Shown here: in pieces, positions 1-4,288 of the stretch | Numbering within the stretch: position 1 is the first letter of the stretch | Layout: every line of letters starts with the position of its first letter | Source of the DNA: Comamonadaceae bacterium | GTDB taxonomy: Bacteria > Pseudomonadota > Gammaproteobacteria > Burkholderiales > Burkholderiaceae_C | DNA length: 6,195 nucleotides | Direction of reading: 5' to 3' | Assembly (NCBI GenBank): GCA_947455585.1 | Contig: CANGOY010000122.1 | Coordinates: 1 to 6,195, forward strand | Program-made: the position numbers and the translations under genes | Notes under the pieces: generated by a model | Seen by the model: the letters and a program-made list of their open reading frames with translations, nothing else | Databases searched by the model: none | What the model was told of the DNA's origin: nothing

Positions 1-100
1 GCCACTCGCCACCAGACCGAAGTCCGTGCTGCCGTTCGACTTGCATGTGTAAAGCATTCCGCCAGCGTTCAATCTGAGCCAGGATCAAACTCTATAGTTC
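1..100 (-). rRNA. rrs: 16S ribosomal RNA, 5' end (partial)
   Basis: Read on the minus strand, 93 down to 74 spells AGAGTTTGATCCTGGCTCAG, the near-universal sequence at E. coli 16S positions 8-27. It is followed by ATTGAACGCTGGCGG and ACACATGCAAGTCGAACGG, the usual continuation in Betaproteobacteria. Counting back seven bases from that anchor puts the mature 5' end near base 100; this is by homology, and the true RNase-trimmed end may differ by a few bases. The visible part covers roughly the first 100 nt, through the variable stem GCACGGACTTCGGTCTGGTG. The rest of the gene lies off the left edge. It is transcribed leftward from the promoters at about 330-471. Confidence 0.97.
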
Positions 101-118
101 GATCTTGATAATTTTTTC

Positions 119-130
119 GGTCTTTCGACC
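119..130 (-). other. GAAA-tetraloop hairpin in 16S precursor leader
   Basis: The minus-strand RNA reads GGUC-GAAA-GACC here. One more U-G and one U-A pair extend the stem to six base pairs (UUGGUC/GACCGA, bases 117-132). GAAA is a GNRA tetraloop, a very stable cap. It lies about 19 nt upstream of the expected mature 16S end, so it is probably part of the precursor that is removed during 16S maturation. A role in processing or in chaperoning folding is inference. Confidence 0.6.
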
Positions 131-200
131 AACTCATAAATTGGAATCGACGTGATTTTCTTTGACGAATCTCACATCTTTTTTACTTCATGAGCGTTTG

Positions 201-233
201 TTAGCTAATTAAAGCTAAGTTCCTAAAGAACTT
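201..233 (-). promoter_or_regulatory. Two stacked leader hairpins with boxA-like sequence (possible rRNA antitermination region)
   Basis: In transcript order, the first hairpin is AAGUUC-UUUAG-GAACUU (233-217) and the second is UUAGCU-UUAAUU-AGCUAA (218-201). Both have perfect 6-bp stems, and they share bases 217-218, so they cannot both form completely at once. The first contains GUUCUUUAGGAA (231-220), which resembles the rRNA boxA antiterminator core (TGCTCTTTAACAA in E. coli), although the last bases differ. A hairpin plus boxA between promoter and 16S is the normal place for the Nus-factor antitermination signal. The structures are seen directly; the antitermination role is inferred from position and partial similarity. 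Confidence 0.5.
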
Positions 234-312
234 GGCAATCACCATCAAACGCCCACGCTTATCGGCTGTATGTTTTTAATGAACCACTCAACTACTTGAG
301 CAACTACGCTGC

Positions 313-447
313 GATCAGCGAAGCCTTGCAGTATACATCGGATTTTTGAACATTTCGAAGAAATTTTAAAAATCTTTTCTAACCGCCTTCGCTAATTTGT
401 TTCTGGTAAACCCTAAACAGTTCTGATCAGCGAAGCCTGTCAGTATA
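313..447. repeat. Duplicated promoter-start module (23-bp direct repeat, two copies)
   Basis: Bases 313-335 and 425-447 are direct repeats with 21 of 23 bases identical. There is a 14-base identical block (GATCAGCGAAGCCT), two mismatches, then a 7-base identical block (CAGTATA). The offset is exactly 112 bp. On the minus strand each copy reads TATACTG, three or so variable bases, then GGCTTCGCTGATC, so what is repeated is the -10 box together with the discriminator and the first transcribed bases. The sequence between the copies is not repeated. The limits fit selection on promoter function or a local duplication kept only where it matters. Confidence 0.85.
330..359 (-). promoter_or_regulatory. 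rRNA operon promoter P2 (proximal)
   Basis: The minus strand has -10 TATACT at 335-330, followed by GCAAGGCTTCGCTGATC, nearly identical to the P1 start region. The best -35 at matching distance is TTCGAA (359-354, 18-bp spacer), a poor match to TTGACA. A strongly A/T-rich stretch (about 360-380, containing ATTTTTAAAATTT) sits directly upstream and could compensate as an UP element. Start of transcription would be about 321-326, leaving a leader of roughly 220-225 nt before mature 16S. Tandem P1/P2 promoters are the known arrangement for many bacterial rRNA operons. Confidence 0.65.
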
Positions 448-471
448 GCACTACTTTTTGGGTTCGTGCAA
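442..471 (-). promoter_or_regulatory. rRNA operon promoter P1 (distal)
   Basis: On the minus strand there is a -35 candidate TTGCAC (471-466), an 18-bp spacer, and a -10 TATACT (447-442). The -10 is preceded by TGC, giving an extended -10 (TGnTATACT). Start of transcription should fall around 433-438. Just upstream lies an A/T-rich tract (about 472-488, AAGTTTTTCGAAAATAG), which fits an UP element bound by the RNA polymerase alpha subunit. The base run after the -10 (GACAGGC) is a GC-containing discriminator, as expected for stringently controlled rRNA promoters. Orientation, distance from 16S and the near-copy at P2 all support this call; no start site can be proven from sequence. Confidence 0.75.
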
Positions 472-535
472 CTATTTTCGAAAAACTTCACATTTCGCTC
501 TTCCCAAGCTTTTACTTTGTCATTGCGTCTATAGA

Positions 536-566
536 TTGCGAACACCACCGGGGCGCCCTTGATAAT
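536..566 (+). promoter_or_regulatory. Candidate promoter for the uup-type gene (possible leaderless start)
   Basis: GATAAT at 561-566 is a five-of-six match to the -10 consensus TATAAT, and TTGCGA at 536-541 is a weak -35 candidate with a long 19-bp spacer. The -10 ends only five bases before the ATG at 572. Transcription would therefore begin at or within a base or two of the start codon, giving a leaderless or almost leaderless mRNA. There is no Shine-Dalgarno-like purine run before the ATG (CTTGATAATGCGGC), which agrees with that idea. An upstream promoter with a normal leader cannot be excluded: TATAGA at 530-535 is another weak -10. Confidence 0.35.
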
Positions 567-571
567 GCGGC

Positions 572-2476
572 ATGTCTTTAATCACACTACAAAACGCCCA
601 ACTCGCATTTGGGCACGTCGCTCTTCTTGATCACGCAGAGTTTTCCCTTGAAACCGCTGAACGCGTTGGCCTGATTGGCCGCAATGGCGCTGGCAAGTCA
701 TCTCTCTTACGCATCCTGGGCGGAATAGAGAAGCCTGACGATGGAGATCTGCGCGTGCAACAAGGCCTGCGCGTCACCTACGTCGCCCAAGAGCCGCAAC
801 TCGACAGCAACGCATCCGTGTTCGAGTCTGTCAGTGCAGGCTTAGCCCGCATCATCCACCTGATTGAACAGTACTGTGCTGGCGAGGGTGACCTGACAGC
901 CATGCAAAACGAAATTGAGATGTTTGATGGCTGGAACTGGGAACAGCGCGTACAAGAAACTTTGCATCGTTTGCACCTTGACCCTGATGCGCGCATCAAT
1001 GCACTCTCGGGCGGCACACTCAAACGCGTGGCATTGGCACAAGCGTTGGTCACATCGCCCGATGTGCTCTTACTAGACGAGCCCACCAACCACTTGGACC
1101 TCGACAGCATTGAGTGGCTAGAGCAGCTCTTGATTGACTTCAAGGGGAGCATCATCACCATCACGCATGACCGCTCTTTTTTAGACAAGGTGGCCACGCG
1201 CATCGTCGAGTTAGACCGCGGTCATTTGCTGACCTACCCCGGCAACTTCTCGCAATACCAATTGCAAAAGGAAGAACAAGCCGCGCAAGAAGCTGTCATC
1301 AACGCCAAAGCCGACAAACTACTCGCTGGCGAAGAAGTGTGGATTCGCAAAGGCGTGGAAGCCCGCCGTACGCGTAGCCAAAGCCGCATTGGTCGACTCG
1401 AAGCTTTACGCGCCCAGCGCGAGGCGCGCCGCGACGCTGTGGGCCGAGTCAAGCTCGACGTGGCCAGCGGCTCCCCCACAGGAAAAATCGTGGCTGAACT
1501 CACCGAGGTGGACAAAGCCTTCGGCGGCAAAGTCATCACAAAGAACTTCTCAGCCACCTTCTTGCGCGGCGACAAGATTGGCCTGATTGGCCCCAACGGC
1601 GCCGGCAAATCCACCTTGCTGAAAATGATTTTGGGTGAACTCGAAGCCGACAGCGGCAAGATTCGCCAAGGCGCTAACTTGCAAGTGGCGTACTTTGACC
1701 AAATGCGCAATGGCTTGGATATGGATGCTTCTTTGGAAGACTTCATCAGCCCAGGCAGCGAATGGATTGAAATCGGCACGCAGCGCAAGCACGTCAAGAG
1801 CTACTTAGACGACTTTTTATTCTCCCCCGCACGCGCCACATCGCCCGTGCGCTCGCTGTCGGGCGGTGAACGCAACCGCTTGTTGCTGGCTCGCTTGTTT
1901 GCCCGCCCTGCCAACGTGCTGGTGTTGGACGAGCCCACCAACGACTTGGACATCGACACGCTAGAGCTGCTCGAAGAGCTTCTGCAAAACTACAACGGTA
2001 CGGTGTTCATCGTCAGCCATGACCGCACCTTCCTCGACAACGTGGCCACCAGCACCTTGGTGTTTGAAGCCACCGACGACAACCCCGGCTTCTGGCGCGA
2101 GTACGAAGGCGGCGTGCAAGATTGGCTCATCCAGTCTGAACGCGCACGCAGCCTTGCACCCCAAGCCAAGCCAGCAGCACCTGTGGCTGGCAAAGCTGCC
2201 GCAGCAGAAGCCACCAAGCCCGCAGCGACAGCGGCTTCAGCAGCAACGAAAACACGCAAGCTCAGCTACAAAGAACAGCGCGAGTTGGAAGCTCTGCCAG
2301 AACTCATTGCCTCACTAGAAGCAGAGCACAAAGAAACGCAAGCCGCGTTGAGCGACAACAACCTCTACGCCAGCGACCCCGCCAAAGTGGCGCAAATCCA
2401 CAAACGCGACACGGAGATTGAAGACGCGCTGATGGCAGCCCTTGAACGCTGGGAGCAGCTGTCCTCCCCTGCATGA
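572..2476 (+). CDS. uup: ABC-F family ATPase, Uup type
   Basis: This is a soluble twin-ATPase protein of 634 residues with no membrane segments, the normal length for Uup. Domain 1 has Walker A GRNGAGKS (36-43), signature LSGG (145-148), Walker B LLLDE with catalytic E170, and switch H199. The basic inter-domain linker (about 230-305) includes ARRTRSQSR, the segment that in ABC-F proteins reaches toward the P-site tRNA. Domain 2 has Walker A GPNGAGKS (340-347), LSGGE (429-433), VLVLDE with E454, and H483. After an Ala/Pro/Lys-rich tether (about 528-560) comes a charged, probably coiled-coil C-terminal domain (about 562-634), the mark of Uup versus shorter ABC-F members. E. coli Uup binds DNA, affects transposon precise excision and is linked to ribosome assembly. 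Both ATPase sites look intact. The ATG is chosen because MSLITLQNAQLAFG is the usual ABC-F opening. The gene diverges from the rRNA operon. Confidence 0.93.
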   Translation: MSLITLQNAQLAFGHVALLDHAEFSLETAERVGLIGRNGAGKSSLLRILGGIEKPDDGDLRVQQGLRVTYVAQEPQLDSNASVFESVSAGLARIIHLIEQYCAGEGDLTAMQNEIEMFDGWNWEQRVQETLHRLHLDPDARINALSGGTLKRVALAQALVTSPDVLLLDEPTNHLDLDSIEWLEQLLIDFKGSIITITHDRSFLDKVATRIVELDRGHLLTYPGNFSQYQLQKEEQAAQEAVINAKADKLLAGEEVWIRKGVEARRTRSQSRIGRLEALRAQREARRDAVGRVKLDVASGSPTGKIVAELTEVDKAFGGKVITKNFSATFLRGDKIGLIGPNGAGKSTLLKMILGELEADSGKIRQGANLQVAYFDQMRNGLDMDASLEDFISPGSEWIEIGTQRKHVKSYLDDFLFSPARATSPVRSLSGGERNRLLLARLFARPANVLVLDEPTNDLDIDTLELLEELLQNYNGTVFIVSHDRTFLDNVATSTLVFEATDDNPGFWREYEGGVQDWLIQSERARSLAPQAKPAAPVAGKAAAAEATKPAATAASAATKTRKLSYKEQRELEALPELIASLEAEHKETQAALSDNNLYASDPAKVAQIHKRDTEIEDALMAALERWEQLSSPA

Positions 2477-2653
2477 GCTGCGATTAACCCTTCGCGCAGA
2501 CCACACTTGATACTGCGTGGCTCGGCGGGAGCGGCAAGGCCGACGCTGTAAACGTTCTCAGCTTCCGACGCGCAAGCGACTGAGGGTCTCTGCTGTGACT
2601 GCCCGCCCTGAGATTCGTCTTCAGAATGGTGACGGACAAACTACACCACAGCC
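2477..2653 (+). other. Non-coding gap with hairpin potential (possible 5' UTR or terminator region)
   Basis: This 177-bp gap between the uup-type gene and the phosphatase gene shows no convincing open frame. It can form several hairpins. At 2608-2624, CUG-AGA-UUCG-UCU-U-CAG makes a six-pair stem with one bulged U and a UUCG tetraloop. CTCAG (2557-2561) can pair with CTGAG (2580-2584). GCTGTG (2592-2597) is a perfect inverted match to CACAGC (2647-2652), which abuts the phosphatase ATG. None is followed by a T-run, so a classic intrinsic terminator is not supported. I see no strong promoter. It could be the phosphatase 5' UTR or a Rho-dependent end; no named RNA family is recognised. Confidence 0.4.
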
Positions 2654-3322
2654 ATGGGACATCTTTACTTAGTGCGACACGGACAAGCCTCTTTGGGAGC
2701 AGCCGATTACGACCAACTCAGCCCTTTGGGCGCGCAGCAAAGCCAGCGCCTGGGCGAACACTGGCACGCGCAAGGCATCACGTTTGATGCCGTCATCACA
2801 GGCACGATGAAGCGCCATGCACAAACCTTGGCGGGCATTCAACAAGGCATGAAAACGCAACACGCAGCACTGATGTGGCCAGGCCTCAACGAGTACGACG
2901 CAGAGGCCGTCATACACGCCATTCAACCGGGCGAGCTGGCCAAGCCCACCTCGCCCGAGGGCTACAAGCAATATTTCCGCTTGTTGCGCGATGGGCTTGC
3001 GCAGTGGATGGCGGGCGTGGTCAGCCCACATGGCATGCCAAGCTACACAGAGTTTGTTCAAGGCGTGACGTCTGCACTAGACCATGTTCGGCAGCAATGC
3101 GAGGGCAATGTGCTGCTGGTCTCTAGCGGTGGCCCGATTGCCACAGCAGTGGCGCATGTGCTGCACACCAGCCCAGAAACTAGCATTGAGCTGAACATGC
3201 GTCTGCGCAACAGCGCGGTGAGTGAGTTCAGTTTCAACCCCAAGCGCCACAGCTTGGTGTCATTCAACAACGTGCCGCACTTAGAAACACCCAGCCACAA
3301 AGAGTGGATGACATTCGCCTAG
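2654..3322 (+). CDS. Histidine phosphatase family protein (phosphoglycerate mutase-like), altered active site
   Basis: The protein is 222 residues, with no signal peptide or membrane segment, so it should be cytoplasmic. The family's catalytic loop is present at the N-terminus: LVRHGQAS, with R8, H9 (the His that is phosphorylated) and G10. Other expected elements are R54 in TGTMKRHAQT and the acidic residue E80 in GLNEYD, the usual general acid. The second catalytic His, normally in a VSHGG-like motif near the C-terminal third, is replaced: the sequence reads LLVSSGGPIA, putting S158 where His is expected. Activity may be changed, or this may be a natural subgroup; substrate is unknown. Likely substrates in the family are small phosphorylated metabolites or phosphoproteins. 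An in-frame TGA at 2630-2632 limits the start, and ATG 2654 is the first good codon after it, although the ribosome binding site is poor. It lies 177 bp after the uup-type gene and converges with the creatininase gene. Confidence 0.85.
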   Translation: MGHLYLVRHGQASLGAADYDQLSPLGAQQSQRLGEHWHAQGITFDAVITGTMKRHAQTLAGIQQGMKTQHAALMWPGLNEYDAEAVIHAIQPGELAKPTSPEGYKQYFRLLRDGLAQWMAGVVSPHGMPSYTEFVQGVTSALDHVRQQCEGNVLLVSSGGPIATAVAHVLHTSPETSIELNMRLRNSAVSEFSFNPKRHSLVSFNNVPHLETPSHKEWMTFA

Positions 3323-3379
3323 GGTTTGCCTAAGCGGCGCCACTGTTTGGCTATCGCAAAGTCTCGTAAAAAGCTGGCA
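3323..3379. other. Short convergent gap without a clear terminator
   Basis: These 57 bp separate the stop codons of two convergent genes. I looked for a shared bidirectional terminator and found none. There is a weak bulged stem around 3318-3334 overlapping the phosphatase stop codon, and the palindrome GGCGCC at 3336-3341, but no GC stem followed by a T-run on either strand. Transcription may end by Rho or read into the opposite gene. Confidence 0.4.
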
Positions 3380-4225
3380 TCACACGCGCACCGTGCTCAG
3401 CGGCAGCGCCACAAGTTCTTTCAGCAGCAGTGCAAGTTGTTCACCCGCACCGTTCAGCAGCGCATCGCCTTTGGCGGCAGTGGCGGCGGACGCGTTACCC
3501 GCTGCGCCTTGCGGGTTGTAGTCTTGCATGTGCCAGCCTAGTTTGGCGCTTTTGCCGTTGCCCAACACCGCGTAGTTTTTGGCGCGGTCTTGCGAGGTGG
3601 ATGCAAAGTTTTTCGCCTCAGCCATGTTGACGCAGCTGGGCGATAGCGCGAGCATCATTGAGGTTTCGATGTCGCCTGCGTGAATGCCAAAGCGGTGCTC
3701 GTCAGCCGAGAACTGGCTCATCACCTCTGCATCCAGCGGCAAGTTGTACCAACTGCTGCTGTAAACAATCAAGCCATGCTGCGCACGCAGCTCACGCGCC
3801 ACCACATCCATCAGGCCCACGTTTCCGCCGTGGGCGTTGAACATCAAGAGTTTCTTCACACCCGCACGCACCACCGATGCACCGATGTCGCACCATAGTT
3901 GAATCAAGGTTTGCGGTGACAAATGCAACGTGCCCGCAAAGGCAGTGTGCTCGGTGCTGAGGCCTACGGTCTGCGTGGGCAGCACCAAAACTGGGTCGGT
4001 CGCGGCCAAGTGCGTTAACGCGGCATTCACCACGCCGTCCACCAACACCGTGTCCACCGACAGCGGCAGGTGCGGCCCATGTTGCTCGGTCGCCCCCAAA
4101 GGCAACACGGCCACAGTGCGCGCGGGGTCAAGCGCAGCGAAGTCGCGGGTGTTGAGCTCGGCCCAACGGTGCGTGGCCAAGGCATGGGCGGTGTGTGTGC
4201 TGGTGTGCGCAGTCATAGCCGCCAT
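3380..4225 (-). CDS. Creatininase family protein (metal-dependent amidohydrolase)
   Basis: The protein is 281 residues, a little longer than typical family members of about 240-260, and appears cytoplasmic. The metal-binding signature is clear: GATEQHGPHLPLSVD supplies E47, H49 and D58, with the same +2/+11 spacing as the Glu-His-Asp ligands of Pseudomonas creatininase. FNAHGGN gives H132. Creatininase itself has a Glu ligand two residues after that His; here the residue is Gly, as in most non-creatininase members, and E187 in HAGDIETS probably takes that place. The family includes creatininase, MftE-type peptidases and formamide hydrolases of flavin biosynthesis, so the substrate cannot be assigned. 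No creatinase or creatine-related gene is nearby. The tail (about 240-262) is Ala/Gly-rich. Two Met codons compete (1 and 4); the first is favoured by a good upstream GAGGA. Confidence 0.88.
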   Translation of the reverse strand: MAAMTAHTSTHTAHALATHRWAELNTRDFAALDPARTVAVLPLGATEQHGPHLPLSVDTVLVDGVVNAALTHLAATDPVLVLPTQTVGLSTEHTAFAGTLHLSPQTLIQLWCDIGASVVRAGVKKLLMFNAHGGNVGLMDVVARELRAQHGLIVYSSSWYNLPLDAEVMSQFSADEHRFGIHAGDIETSMMLALSPSCVNMAEAKNFASTSQDRAKNYAVLGNGKSAKLGWHMQDYNPQGAAGNASAATAAKGDALLNGAGEQLALLLKELVALPLSTVRV

Positions 4226-4229
4226 CTTA

Positions 4230-4237
4230 CTTTCCTC
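4230..4237 (-). promoter_or_regulatory. Ribosome binding site of the creatininase-family gene
   Basis: The minus strand reads GAGGAAAG here, and the GAGGA core ends seven bases before the ATG at 4225-4223. That is near-ideal spacing for a Shine-Dalgarno site. It favours the first ATG over the in-frame ATG nine bases further on (4216-4214). It is the only strong ribosome binding site in the window. Confidence 0.75.
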
Positions 4238-4250
4238 GGGCTTAGTCGCC

Positions 4251-4281
4251 TTGCACGCACAAGGCTGTGGCTAGTTAACAT
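4251..4281 (+). promoter_or_regulatory. Candidate promoter of the DsbD-like gene
   Basis: Within the 63-bp divergent gap, TTGCAC (4251-4256) and TAACAT (4276-4281) lie 19 bp apart, a long spacer and an imperfect -10. The same hexamer TTGCAC is the -35 candidate of rRNA promoter P1. A start about seven bases after the -10 would land at the ATG (4289), implying a very short or absent leader. There is no good Shine-Dalgarno before that ATG (AACATCTGGCGC), which is compatible. This is only a candidate. Confidence 0.25.
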
Positions 4282-4288
4282 CTGGCGC

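Noticed and set aside
366..548. A 60-codon open frame on the minus strand in the rRNA leader
   Set aside because: It runs across the P1 promoter and its start region, has no ribosome binding site, and its translation resembles no protein family. The stretch is explained by rRNA regulatory DNA.
1234..1797. Long minus-strand open frame (187 codons) inside the uup-type gene
   Set aside because: It lies opposite a fully intact ABC-F gene with all motifs in place, and its translation is Ser/Ala/Pro-rich with no domain pattern, as expected of an antisense shadow.
2515..2545. GC-rich inverted repeat TCGGC/GCCGA as a terminator of the uup-type gene
   Set aside because: The stem is only five base pairs with a 12-base loop and is not followed by a T-run, so an intrinsic terminator is not supported.
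3930..4274. Plus-strand open frame opposite the start of the creatininase-family gene
   Set aside because: The minus strand has the metal-binding motifs and a good ribosome binding site; this frame has neither, and it runs across the divergent control region.
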